A stretch of DNA of 64,000 nt from the NCBI RefSeq assembly GCF_002807055.1, contig NZ_NIXN01000003.1:248001-312000 (forward strand). Reading direction: 5' to 3'. Source of the stretch: Confluentibacter citreus. GTDB taxonomy: Bacteria > Bacteroidota > Bacteroidia > Flavobacteriales > Flavobacteriaceae. The notes beneath the pieces were generated by a model that ran no database searches, was not told the DNA's origin, and saw only the letters and a list, made by a program, of their open reading frames with translations. Every line of letters begins with the position of its first letter. Position 1 is the stretch's first letter. The translations under genes were made by a program, and so were the position numbers. Shown here piece by piece: positions 43,989-53,030 of this stretch.

Positions 43989-45263
43989 TTATTCAAAGAA
44001 TGGCACATTTCTAGTAGCATATTTTTTCATGGCTTCAATGTTAAGATCTACACCAATTCCAGGTTTGTTTGATACTTTAACGTAACTATCTTTAACCCAA
44101 TCTTCTTCATCAAAAATAACAATTTCTCTATACATCTCATTAGTATGGAAATACGATTGCCATTCCATTAAATGGAAGTTAGGCACTGATGCACAAACAT
44201 GTGCACAAGCCATAGCTCCTAAGAACGATGCCACCATGTGAGGTGAGAAAGGAACATAGTATAAGTTTGAAAGGTTCGCAATACGTTGGCCTTCTCCTAA
44301 TCCACCACATTTTTGTAAATCTGGCATGATGATATCTACCCCGTTATCAAGCAATTGTTTGAAAGCATGTCCAAGATAGGCGTTTTCACCTGCCGAAATT
44401 GGCACACTGGTTTCTGCAGTAAGCGCTTTAAACGCATCATAGTTCTCTGCTGGAATTGGTTCTTCTAACCATGTTAAGTTTAAATCCCCTACTTTACTAG
44501 CAATCGTTTGTGCAGTGACATGGTCGTAACGCCCGTGCATATCCACACATAAATCTACTTTAGGACCCACTGCCTCTCTTACTGCAGCTAATTGATTATA
44601 CATTCTAGTTATTTCGCCTGGACTTGCTGTCCAGTTATAACGATCATGTTTATCAGGATCAGAAGCATAATCTATATCGAATTTTAAAGCGCTGAATCCC
44701 CAATTTTTTATAGCATCTTTTGCAGCAGTAGCAAAATCATCTGGTGATGGGAAACGTACACGGTAAAGTGCCGTATCACAATATACCCTTACTTTATCTC
44801 TAAATTTACCACCTAATAGTTGATAAACAGGAAGTCCTAAAGCTTTGCCTGTTAAATCCCATAAAGCAGTTTCTATGGCAGAAAGTACAGCAACGTACAT
44901 ACCTGATTGTCCTCCACCAAAATGCCCTCCTCTACGGATATCCTCAAAAATTTTGTGGACGTTGAATGGACTTTGTCCTCTTAATCTTCTACCGAAACTT
45001 TGCACCAAATGGTATGTTCCATTAATAGCATCTACACCCTCACCACAACCATAAATATCTTGGTCAGTAAATATTTTCACAAATAAACTTCCGCCAATAT
45101 AACCACATTTAACGTCTGTTATTTTTAAATCTGAAGGAGCCGATAATTTTTCATTCTTATCAACGGCATCTTGATACCCTTGTCCGAATGTTACTAGTGG
45201 AGCCGCCGCCGCCGCCATGGTGGCTTTGGTAATGAATGATCTCCTAGAATTTGAATTTGCCAT
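43989..45263 (-). CDS. Tat-exported enolase-superfamily sugar-acid dehydratase (galactonate-dehydratase-like)
   Basis: 424 residues. The N-terminus has a twin-arginine signal (NSRRSFITKATMAAAAAPL), so folded, metal-loaded export is expected. Mandelate-racemase/enolase barrel: D241-M-H243-G-R, E267 in WLEEP, E293 in SAGEN and H342 in SPHMVAS. This pattern (D-x-H-G-R, then metal Glu residues, then late His) matches D-galactonate dehydratase-type enzymes, which turn aldonates into 2-keto-3-deoxy acids. LKFDIDY near 205 replaces the K-x-K racemase motif, consistent with a dehydratase. It is downstream of an exported RraA-like gene and a BASS symporter in one operon. The sugar acid is not known. 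Confidence 0.82.
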   Translation of the reverse strand: MANSNSRRSFITKATMAAAAAPLVTFGQGYQDAVDKNEKLSAPSDLKITDVKCGYIGGSLFVKIFTDQDIYGCGEGVDAINGTYHLVQSFGRRLRGQSPFNVHKIFEDIRRGGHFGGGQSGMYVAVLSAIETALWDLTGKALGLPVYQLLGGKFRDKVRVYCDTALYRVRFPSPDDFATAAKDAIKNWGFSALKFDIDYASDPDKHDRYNWTASPGEITRMYNQLAAVREAVGPKVDLCVDMHGRYDHVTAQTIASKVGDLNLTWLEEPIPAENYDAFKALTAETSVPISAGENAYLGHAFKQLLDNGVDIIMPDLQKCGGLGEGQRIANLSNLYYVPFSPHMVASFLGAMACAHVCASVPNFHLMEWQSYFHTNEMYREIVIFDEEDWVKDSYVKVSNKPGIGVDLNIEAMKKYATRNVPFFE

Positions 45264-45314
45264 TTTTAATTGTTTATTAATTAGTAATTTATTTAGTTTA
45301 TAGGTTACGGTTTA

Positions 45315-46259
45315 CTACCAAGTTCTTTCCTTTAATATTTCTTGAATTTGCTCCTTAGGCACAGGTAATTCATCAATATGATCATTTAACCATTTCGAAA
45401 AATCTTTTTCTATAGCCTCTTCCCAACGACCATCTATTTGCCCAGCAGTATAAGTTCCTGCTCTCAAACGTTCGTGACCAAACATATCTCTAAGTCTAAC
45501 AACTTCAGAAGTTTTTACAATTTGCTCTGCTAAATGAGCTGGAATAAATACCACAACACCCATTCTACCTAAAACCACATCTCCAGGCATAACTGTTACT
45601 TGTCTTATTAAGGTCGGTTTATTGATACCCATAATCATGGTATTAGGATTTCTTCCAGGATTGTGATATGATGGATCATAACTAGTATAATAAGACGTAA
45701 AACCTCCTATTTCTTCTAATCCTTCTACATCTCTAAGAGCTCCATCATACACTACACCATTACCGCTTTTCGCATAAATAGCATTACCGACATTATCTCC
45801 GATAGTAGGGCCATCAACTTTAGCTCCAAATTGGTTTACCACATAAACATCCCCTTTAGACAACATATCTATTGGCCAAGAGTTTTGCGCTCTCCAACCT
45901 TTCTTTTTTCCAACAGAATCAATAGCTTTCCATACATCAGGACGTCCTGGCATAAAAATAGTTGTAAAAGCGCGACCAACCAAAACGCTATCTGGATTTA
46001 TTTGCTTCCATCCTTCAGCAATTTGGAAACCATATCCAGCATTTTTCATGGTTGACCAAGCTTCTTCCACACTTACCAATTTCATTCTTTTTAGAATAGC
46101 GTCTGGAACTTTTGGTCTACCATCAGGAAAACGTTCACCCTTCCATGCAGGGGTTAAAGCAATTAATTCTTCTTTGCTTATTTGTACCTCTTGGGCATTA
46201 ATTTGTGACCCTAGAGTAATTGCTGCTACCGCGAACAATACGAATTTTAATTTTGACAT
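45315..46259 (-). CDS. Exported RraA-like protein, possible aldolase, paralog 2
   Basis: 314 residues with signal peptide (MSKLKFVLFAVAAITLGSQI, then NAQ). Same layout as the copy at 35122: an extension TPAWKGERFPDGRPKVPDAI, the core with GNGVVYDGALRD (R176-D177) and PGDVVLGRMGVVVFIPAHLAEQI near 225, and the same C-terminal ERTW. It lies between the symporter and the sugar-acid dehydratase; the product of that dehydratase, a 2-keto-3-deoxy acid, is the expected substrate type for a pyruvate aldolase of this fold. The aldolase role is inferred from context. Confidence 0.75.
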   Translation of the reverse strand: MSKLKFVLFAVAAITLGSQINAQEVQISKEELIALTPAWKGERFPDGRPKVPDAILKRMKLVSVEEAWSTMKNAGYGFQIAEGWKQINPDSVLVGRAFTTIFMPGRPDVWKAIDSVGKKKGWRAQNSWPIDMLSKGDVYVVNQFGAKVDGPTIGDNVGNAIYAKSGNGVVYDGALRDVEGLEEIGGFTSYYTSYDPSYHNPGRNPNTMIMGINKPTLIRQVTVMPGDVVLGRMGVVVFIPAHLAEQIVKTSEVVRLRDMFGHERLRAGTYTAGQIDGRWEEAIEKDFSKWLNDHIDELPVPKEQIQEILKERTW

Positions 46260-46308
46260 ACGTGATGAAATTTAGTTTTAGTTTTATGAATGTTGAGTTT
46301 TTTCTTAA

Positions 46309-47430
46309 TTAATGTCTTTTGAATTCTACCTCTTCTGGTTGTTCTCCTTCTGGTTGACGGTTATGCCACCAACTAGCTAATGCAGAACCAGTAATATTCA
46401 TTATTGGACCAAATACAGCAGGAGCTAATCCTATGGTTGCTAGTTTGCCTAATTGTGCTGCAATACCTGATGCAAGCCCTGCATTTTGCATGCCCACTTC
46501 TAATGCAACAGTCCTACAATCACTTTCGGGCATTTTAAACAATCTGGCGGACCAATAACCTAGAGTATATCCACTCATGTTATGAATTAATACAACAACA
46601 ATTAAAATAGGGCCTATAGCCAATAAACTATCTCTACCTGCAGCTGTTATAATAGTAAGAATTAATGCAATACCAACCATAGAAACTATTGGCATAGCCT
46701 TATCTACCCATTGTGATTTTCCACTTAATAGCTTATTAAATATTAATCCAGCACCAATTGGTATGATTATCATTTTAAAAATCTCCCACATCATGCCATA
46801 TACATCAATTTCTATAAGCGACCCTGCCAATAATTTCATTAACACTGGTGTGATAAAAGGAGCCAATAATGTTGTAATAGAGGTTACTGTTAGTGAAAGT
46901 GCCAAATTAGCTTTTGCTAAATAACACATCACATTAGATGCAAGTCCACTTGGTGAACAACCTATCAAAATAATACCCGCTGCAATTTCAGGTTCTAATC
47001 CTGATAAATTTGCCAATGTTAAACCTATAATGGGCATAATCATAAACTGACTAACTACCCCAATAATAACACCTTTAGGGGTTTTAATAACAGCTGCGAA
47101 ATCTTTTATGCTCATGGATGTTCCCATACCGAACATGATTATCTGTATAAGTGGTATTATTAAAGCCTTTAAATTAAAATCACCCCATTGGGTAAAATAC
47201 TCGGGATGGTATAAAGAAAGACCCACTGTCCCAAAAATAAACATGGTAAAAGATAAACCGCTAAGCAATTTACTTCCTTTAAAAGCAATTGCTAGACTTG
47301 TAAAAAACAACAACAATGCCCATCCAGCAGAAGGGGCATGAGAATCAACCACAATGTATATGTAGGCTATTAAAAAAACTAGGGCTGCAATGTAAAAATA
47401 CTTGTAAAAATCTTTAGTAGTAGATGGCAT
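46309..47430 (-). CDS. BASS-family (bile acid:sodium symporter-like) transporter
   Basis: 373 residues with about ten membrane helices and no cleavable signal. The conserved BASS segment IILIGCSPSGLASNVMCYLAKAN near residue 155 is split by hydrophobic stretches, and VALEVGMQNAGLASGIA near 310 is the crossover motif. Known members carry bile acids, pyruvate, pantothenate and other carboxylates with Na+. As first gene of the operon with exported dehydratase and RraA-like genes, it probably imports the keto-acid or carboxylate they release. Two identical 20-base repeats with dyads lie 50-90 bases upstream of the ATG. Confidence 0.88.
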   Translation of the reverse strand: MPSTTKDFYKYFYIAALVFLIAYIYIVVDSHAPSAGWALLLFFTSLAIAFKGSKLLSGLSFTMFIFGTVGLSLYHPEYFTQWGDFNLKALIIPLIQIIMFGMGTSMSIKDFAAVIKTPKGVIIGVVSQFMIMPIIGLTLANLSGLEPEIAAGIILIGCSPSGLASNVMCYLAKANLALSLTVTSITTLLAPFITPVLMKLLAGSLIEIDVYGMMWEIFKMIIIPIGAGLIFNKLLSGKSQWVDKAMPIVSMVGIALILTIITAAGRDSLLAIGPILIVVVLIHNMSGYTLGYWSARLFKMPESDCRTVALEVGMQNAGLASGIAAQLGKLATIGLAPAVFGPIMNITGSALASWWHNRQPEGEQPEEVEFKRH

Positions 47431-48131
47431 TCTTAAAAATTTGGTTTAGTTGGTTAAAATAAAATTAGCAATCAATAAATGATAGCATACTATTAAAAAT
47501 GATAGCATACTATTAAAATATTGAATGGTGAATTAATTAAAAATAAGAAATAACCAAAAACAATTAAACCTGTAAGTATTTATTGTAATGTTTGTACCAT
47601 TTATTTGCTAATTCTTAATTTTTTTCATTTAAAAATCCGAACATACAAATTATTTCGTTTTAAAAAAAAATTAAAGTCTTATTTTAAGAAATAATTTGCA
47701 TTTCAAATTACCCTCAACGAAATCGTTTGAGTGGGTTTTACACAAGGCAAAAAATGTAAAATATAAAAATTGAATAATTCCCTAAAAACAATTTAAAACC
47801 AAAGATTGGTTTTTACATTAATTTAAACTACTTATAATCAGAAAGATTTAAAAATAAATCCTAAAACACCTCATCCAAAATTTTAATACTATTGAATTCC
47901 ATTCCGTCGGCATCGTCTTTACTAATTGACTCTTTTGATTTTAATGAATGCAAAAGTGAATTCACAAATATTTTCTGAAATTTATCTTATGAACCTAAAT
48001 CTTAAAATCCATACTTCTGCAATCAATTATATCCTATAAATAAATTAGTTTACTATATTTATAAATCCAACATAATATATATGATATTCTGAGTAAGGCT
48101 ATCTGATATTCTACATGCATCCTATAACATT
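47431..48131. other. 700-base divergent intergenic region
   Basis: No coding frame stands out. It contains the tandem dyad at 47477-47516 near the symporter, a long AT-rich middle with no motif I can name, and two TGATATTCT direct repeats (at 48079 and 48108) just before the hydroxyacid dehydrogenase. The length suggests regulatory content for both directions or a lost gene. Confidence 0.5.
47477..47516. promoter_or_regulatory. Tandem 20-bp repeat with dyads, candidate operator
   Basis: Two copies of AAATGATAGCATACTATTAA with exact 20-base period. Each holds the near-palindrome ATAGCATACTAT. The period equals two helical turns, so bound proteins would sit on the same DNA face, 50-90 bases upstream of the symporter ATG. 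Confidence 0.55.
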
Positions 48132-49130
48132 ATGAACATTAAAAAGATATTTATATCTAAACTTTTTCCTGAAATCGGGGTTAATCTATTAAGAAATGCT
48201 GGATTTAACGTCACAACTTGGAACGAAGACAGGCCCATGACACAAGATGAGTTAATAGAAAACGCCATGCTACACAATGCCTTATTTTGTGCAGGCTCTG
48301 ATAGTATAGACAAACGATTTTTAAACGCGTGTTCTCACCTTGACATTATTTCCCAGTTTGCAGCTGGATATGATAACATTGATATCCCTGAAGCCACCAG
48401 ACTAGGAATCCCCATTGGTTACGCACCCAATGCCATGAGCGACGCAACAGCAGACACAGCTTTTGGACTGATGATTGCCACGTCCAGAAAAATGTTTTTC
48501 ATGCATAAGCAGATCATTAAAGGCGAGTGGAGTTATTTTAGACCAAAAGCTAATTTAGGTATGGAACTCAAAAATAAAACATTGGGCATTTTTGGTTTGG
48601 GTAGAATAGGTATTGAAATGGCTAAACGGTGTAAAGGTTCTTACAATATGAACATTATATACAATAATTCCAAACCCAATTTAGAAGCCGAAAAGGAATT
48701 AGATGCAACGTTTGTTGATTTCAATGATTTATTATCTCAAAGCGACGTTATTTCGGTACACTGTTCATTAAACCCCAAAACCGAGGGCGTTTTTAATAAA
48801 GACGCTTTTGGTAAAATGAAACCGACATCCATATTCATTAATACTTCTCGGGGCATGGTTCATAATGAATTGGATTTAATTGACGCATTAAATAATAAAA
48901 CCATTTGGGGAGCTGGATTGGATGTGACAAATCCAGAACCCATGCTTCCAAACAATCCGCTATTACACATGGAAAATGTATCGGTTTTACCTCATATCGG
49001 CTCTGCAACTATAGAGGCTAGAAATGAGATGGCTCAATTAGCTGCAACAAATATTATTGAATTTTACACAAACAACAGAATTCCGCATATTGTAAATCCC
49101 ACAGTCTTAATAAATCGAAAAACTAAATAA
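48132..49130 (+). CDS. D-2-hydroxyacid dehydrogenase (glyoxylate/hydroxypyruvate reductase-like)
   Basis: 332 residues, cytoplasmic. NAD-binding motif GIFGLGRIGIEMA near 155. Catalytic Arg in INTSRGM near 240, Glu in TNPEP near 268 and His in LPHIGSAT near 289: the usual R/E/H triad. It reduces glyoxylate, hydroxypyruvate or a 2-keto acid to the D-hydroxy acid, or the reverse. It faces the symporter operon across a 700-base region and could use the keto acid or aldehyde-derived acid that is imported. It ends in a clear terminator, so it is monocistronic. Confidence 0.88.
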   Translation: MNIKKIFISKLFPEIGVNLLRNAGFNVTTWNEDRPMTQDELIENAMLHNALFCAGSDSIDKRFLNACSHLDIISQFAAGYDNIDIPEATRLGIPIGYAPNAMSDATADTAFGLMIATSRKMFFMHKQIIKGEWSYFRPKANLGMELKNKTLGIFGLGRIGIEMAKRCKGSYNMNIIYNNSKPNLEAEKELDATFVDFNDLLSQSDVISVHCSLNPKTEGVFNKDAFGKMKPTSIFINTSRGMVHNELDLIDALNNKTIWGAGLDVTNPEPMLPNNPLLHMENVSVLPHIGSATIEARNEMAQLAATNIIEFYTNNRIPHIVNPTVLINRKTK

Positions 49131-49161
49131 TCCTCTACATTTCTAATAGATAACTCATATA

Positions 49162-49187
49162 AAAGGCAATTGCATAATTGCTTTTTT
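49162..49187 (+). terminator. Rho-independent terminator
   Basis: GCAATT-GCAT-AATTGC stem followed by T6, 30 bases after the hydroxyacid dehydrogenase stop. Confidence 0.8.
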
Positions 49188-49217
49188 ATCTTAGGCATAA
49201 ATTAAATTCTGGCTTCA

Positions 49218-49238
49218 TATTTGTTATGTGAACAAATA
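49218..49238. promoter_or_regulatory. Perfect 8-bp dyad, candidate operator
   Basis: TATTTGTT-ATGTG-AACAAATA in the 260-base gap before the DUF2914 gene. Arms are fully symmetric and no T run follows, so a protein-binding site is more likely than a terminator. Confidence 0.4.
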
Positions 49239-49391
49239 ACTTAAACAAAGGGGATTAATTTGATTATTACCCTATATTTATTCTGTTAAGATAAACATAT
49301 GAAATCGCCATTATCCACAAGTTTATTGCAAATAAACCCCAATAAAAATAAAGCGATAACATATGACCTCTAAAACAATAATTATTTACAT

Positions 49392-50507
49392 ATGAAAAGA
49401 ATTTGGGCGAAGTATAGAAACAGTGCCTTAAGTAGGTTTCTAAAAAAGTACCAAAAGTATGCACCTATTATTTTTTTCATTGGTGGGTTTATTTTTGACA
49501 CCTTAACACTTGGCAGGATTGATCAGCTATATGATTTAATTGTGTTGTGCTTATACATGTCTCTTTTAAGTATAAGTCTTTATTTTTATAATGTAGCAGA
49601 TGACGGAAAATGGAAAAATACTTGGCTTGAAAAGTATGAAGCGTATTTCCCATTGGTCATTCAATTTTTTTTTGGCGGACTCTCGGGCGCTTATGTTATT
49701 TATTTTTCCAGAAGTGTCTCTCTTTCTAAAACAGTCTGTTTTTTTATAATTTTATTGACTTTACTTATTGCTAATGAATTCCTTAAAAAAAGCATTTCAA
49801 ATAAGTATTTTCAATTCAGCGTCTATTTTTTTATAAGCTTCACTTTCTTTGCTTTTATGATTCCTGTACTGGCAAAAGAAATGAACACTAATATATTTCT
49901 TTTTTCCGGGGTTGTAAGTTTAGCTTGCACCCTTATATTAATCATATTTATTCATTCAGTGAGCCCAAGTACCAGAGCAGAAATACATTTAGGAAAAATG
50001 ATTGGCTTGATACTATCCATTTATTTATGCATTAATTCCTTTTACTTTTTCAAATTAATTCCGCCAGTGCCCTTAGCATTAGAAGCGGGCATAGTAGCTC
50101 ATGATGTTGTTGTTGAAAACAATACCTACATTGTAACATACGAAGCAGACAGCCAAGATATTTTTTGGCGTGACCATAATTTAAAATTTAATTATACGCC
50201 AACTGAAAAAGTATATATCTTTTCATCCATTTTTGCGCCAACTGCTTTAGAGCAATCCATTATCCATAGATGGAAATGGTATAATAAAGCACAAGAAAAA
50301 TGGGAAATTGCTGATGATATTGAATTTGAAATAACCGGAGGAAGAAACAATGGCTATCGCGGTTACACATACAAAAGCAATATTAAAGAAGGTGAATGGG
50401 AAGTTGAAGTTCTAACAAAAGATGAATTAATTCTAGGAGTCATAGAGTTTGAAATTATTGTTAATCCTTCTATAAATGTTGAAAAATTTGCGCAAAAAAT
50501 ATTTTAA
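49392..50507 (+). CDS. DUF2914 family membrane protein
   Basis: 371 residues. About seven hydrophobic helices lie between residues 25 and 225. A C-terminal soluble domain follows (about 235-365) with the DUF2914 features: aromatic-rich HRWKWYNKAQEKWE near 295, GGRNNGYRGYTYKS near 318-331, EGEWEVEVLT near 337 and LGVIEFEI. The family's function is unknown; the domain is often fused to membrane regions and probably lies on the outer face. It is the first of a two-gene + strand group with the acetylesterase, 92 bases apart. No obvious link to sugar catabolism. Confidence 0.82.
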   Translation: MKRIWAKYRNSALSRFLKKYQKYAPIIFFIGGFIFDTLTLGRIDQLYDLIVLCLYMSLLSISLYFYNVADDGKWKNTWLEKYEAYFPLVIQFFFGGLSGAYVIYFSRSVSLSKTVCFFIILLTLLIANEFLKKSISNKYFQFSVYFFISFTFFAFMIPVLAKEMNTNIFLFSGVVSLACTLILIIFIHSVSPSTRAEIHLGKMIGLILSIYLCINSFYFFKLIPPVPLALEAGIVAHDVVVENNTYIVTYEADSQDIFWRDHNLKFNYTPTEKVYIFSSIFAPTALEQSIIHRWKWYNKAQEKWEIADDIEFEITGGRNNGYRGYTYKSNIKEGEWEVEVLTKDELILGVIEFEIIVNPSINVEKFAQKIF

Positions 50508-50599
50508 AGCATTTACTTTTATTAACTTTTTGTTTATCCTTTATAAGGTTCAGTAAATAAGTATTATTTTTAAATACAAAACTTGATAAACTACTAAAT

Positions 50600-52570
50600 A
50601 TGATTAAACAAACTAAGAGCATCATTACATTAATCCTCTTTTTAATTTCAATTTCAACTTGTTTCGCCGATGTAAAACTCCCTAAGCTTATAAGCGATGG
50701 TGTGGTATTACAGCGCGATGCTAAGATTCCCGTTTGGGGATGGGCGTCCCCAGGTGAAAAAGTCACTGTTTCTTTCCAAGGAAAAAAATATAGTACCAAA
50801 GCTTCCTCTGAAGGCAACTGGACTATAATTTTACCAAAAATGAAAGCTGGTGGCCCTTTCACTATGACCATTTCTGGTAATAATACGGTTGAAGTTAAAG
50901 ATATTTTAATTGGTGATGTTTGGTTGTGCACCGGACAATCTAACATGGTTCATGAATTGGACATCCATGATGTCACATATGCCGATGAAATAAAAAATGC
51001 CAACAATCCAGAAATACGTCATTTTAAAATACCAACAACAACCAGTATTTCTGGCCCTAAAAACGATTTAGAAGGTGGCGAATGGCTAAAAGCCGTTGGT
51101 GAAGAAATCAGACCTTTTTCGGCTGTGGCTTATTTTTTTGCTAAAAAGATTTATGAAAAATACCGTATTCCGATTGGTTTAGTGAATGCGAGCGTGGGTG
51201 GCACACCCATAGAAGCTTGGACACCAAAAGAGGGTTTCAGGAATTTCCCAGACATCCTGAAAATTATTGAAGAAAATAAAGATACCTCATTTGTAAATAG
51301 CCAAATGAGAACTAGTACTGCAACTAACAGGACACCACAAAAACCTACAGACAAAGGATTAATAGGCGAATTACCTTGGTATGATGTTAACTTTACTCCG
51401 AAGAATTGGAGAACCATCAACATTCCTGGGTATTGGGAAGATCAAGGTATTAAAGATTTAAATGGCGTTGTTTGGTACCGTAGGGAGATTGAACTACCCG
51501 AGTCTATGGAAAATAAAGAAGCCAGGGTCTTTTTGGGGAGAATTGTTGATGCTGACGAACTATATATAAACGGCGTAAAAGTTGGTGAAAAAACATACCA
51601 GTATCCACAACGGAGATATAAAGTCCCTGCTGATTTATTAAAAGCAGGTAAAAATATTTTTGTAGTTAGAGTCACAAACAATAGTGGGAAAGGTGGTTTT
51701 GTACCAGATAAACCCTATTACATCTTTACTGAAAAAGATACAGTGGATTTAAAAGGGTATTGGGAATATAAAGTCGGTGATGTATTTCCACCAATGGATT
51801 TTTCAGCTTTTAGAAGAAATAATACGGATGCGCCAAGACCAAGAAGAATCAATCCGCAAAATGAACCAACGTCTTTATACAATGCCATGATAGCGCCATA
51901 CACGCAACTCCCAATGAAAGGCATTTTGTGGTATCAAGGTGAAAGCAATACAGGCCAAGCTAAAATTTACGAAAGTTATATGAATGCCTTAATCGATGGT
52001 TTTAGAACTGTTTTTAACAACCCAGACATTCCTGTAATTTACGCACAACTTCCTAATTTTATGGATGTATCTTATGTGCCTTCTGAAAGCGGTTGGGCAG
52101 AATTGAGACAGTCACAATTGAAAGCACTTTCAGTCCCTAATACGGCCATGACGGTAAACATTGATTTAGGCGAATGGAACGATATTCACCCAGACAACAA
52201 AAAAGATGTCGGTGAGCGCATGGCTTTGGCTGGATTAAAACTTGCTTATGGTCAAGATATTGTTTATTCCGGCCCTTTATATAAGGATTATAAAATAGAA
52301 GAAAACAAAGTTACTATGTCGTTCAATCATACAGGAAGCGGACTGACTAGTTATGACGGCGAAGCTTTAAGTGAATTTGCAATGGCAGGTGAAGACAAAA
52401 AATTTGTTTGGGCAAACGCTAAAATTGAAGGCGACAAGGTAGTGGTTTGGAGTGATGCTATTACGGAACCAAAATACGTTCGTTATGCATGGGCAGATAA
52501 TCCAGATAATCCGAATCTGTATAATAAAGAAGGTTTGCCAGCATCGCCTTTTGAAATTGAAATTAAATAA
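50600..52570 (+). CDS. Sialate-O-acetylesterase-family esterase with inserted jelly roll
   Basis: 656 residues with signal peptide (MIKQTKSIITLILFLISIST, then CFA). N-terminal beta domain (about 25-100), then SGNH core with nucleophile S114 in GQSNM. A long insertion at about 250-400 contains a galactose-binding-like jelly roll (WEDQGIKDLNGVVWYRREI, then ADELYINGVKVG). The core resumes with GILWYQGESNT near 437 and the D/H pair WNDIHPDNKKDVGERM near 530. This split architecture is that of larger CE20-like acetylesterases. The smaller paralog at 36093 lacks the insertion. It deacetylates an extracellular or periplasmic glycan; target unknown. Confidence 0.87.
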   Translation: MIKQTKSIITLILFLISISTCFADVKLPKLISDGVVLQRDAKIPVWGWASPGEKVTVSFQGKKYSTKASSEGNWTIILPKMKAGGPFTMTISGNNTVEVKDILIGDVWLCTGQSNMVHELDIHDVTYADEIKNANNPEIRHFKIPTTTSISGPKNDLEGGEWLKAVGEEIRPFSAVAYFFAKKIYEKYRIPIGLVNASVGGTPIEAWTPKEGFRNFPDILKIIEENKDTSFVNSQMRTSTATNRTPQKPTDKGLIGELPWYDVNFTPKNWRTINIPGYWEDQGIKDLNGVVWYRREIELPESMENKEARVFLGRIVDADELYINGVKVGEKTYQYPQRRYKVPADLLKAGKNIFVVRVTNNSGKGGFVPDKPYYIFTEKDTVDLKGYWEYKVGDVFPPMDFSAFRRNNTDAPRPRRINPQNEPTSLYNAMIAPYTQLPMKGILWYQGESNTGQAKIYESYMNALIDGFRTVFNNPDIPVIYAQLPNFMDVSYVPSESGWAELRQSQLKALSVPNTAMTVNIDLGEWNDIHPDNKKDVGERMALAGLKLAYGQDIVYSGPLYKDYKIEENKVTMSFNHTGSGLTSYDGEALSEFAMAGEDKKFVWANAKIEGDKVVVWSDAITEPKYVRYAWADNPDNPNLYNKEGLPASPFEIEIK

Positions 52571-52591
52571 AAAATCAAATAGTTCTAAAAA

Positions 52592-52628
52592 ACAAAAAAC
52601 CACATTATAAAATCTGTGGTTTTTTGTT
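52592..52628. terminator. Bidirectional terminator
   Basis: ACAAAAAACCACA..TGTGGTTTTTTGT with a 10-base loop, between convergent genes ending at 52570 and 52647. Confidence 0.9.
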
Positions 52629-52646
52629 TGTACTGAAGTCTAACTA

Positions 52647-53027
52647 TTATTCAGGAAAAGTAATATCCTCAAATGTTTTATAATTATCAATATTTGTTGC
52701 AGGAGCGAAAAAACAAATGACCTTCATTTCTGTATCTCCCGTGTTTTTCAACATATGGATTTTCCCCTGTTCAAAAAGAATTGCTGAACCAGTTTTAACA
52801 TCGCCCACTTCATTTTCAATCATCACTTTTCCTTCACCATTAATAATATATATCAATTCCTCACTATTGGGGTGGGAATGTGCAGGCCTCACCGTTTCAC
52901 CTGGCAACACCCTGATGACACAAACCGATAAATTTTTAGCTTTTAAAGAATCTTCATTAGCTAACCATTTCATAAATCGTCCTGGGTGACTTACTTCTTC
53001 TACATCACTTTCATGTATTATTGTCAT
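52647..53027 (-). CDS. Small cupin-domain protein
   Basis: 126 residues, no signal peptide, single cupin. Motif 1 is GETVRPAHSHPNSEELIYII (H, H, E) and motif 2 is ILFEQGKIHMLKNTG (His), so a metal site is intact. It follows the transketolase gene by 3 bases and is the last gene of its operon. Small cupins in sugar operons may act as isomerases, mutarotases or sugar sensors. No specific function can be given. Confidence 0.8.
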   Translation of the reverse strand: MTIIHESDVEEVSHPGRFMKWLANEDSLKAKNLSVCVIRVLPGETVRPAHSHPNSEELIYIINGEGKVMIENEVGDVKTGSAILFEQGKIHMLKNTGDTEMKVICFFAPATNIDNYKTFEDITFPE

Positions 53028-53030
53028 TTT

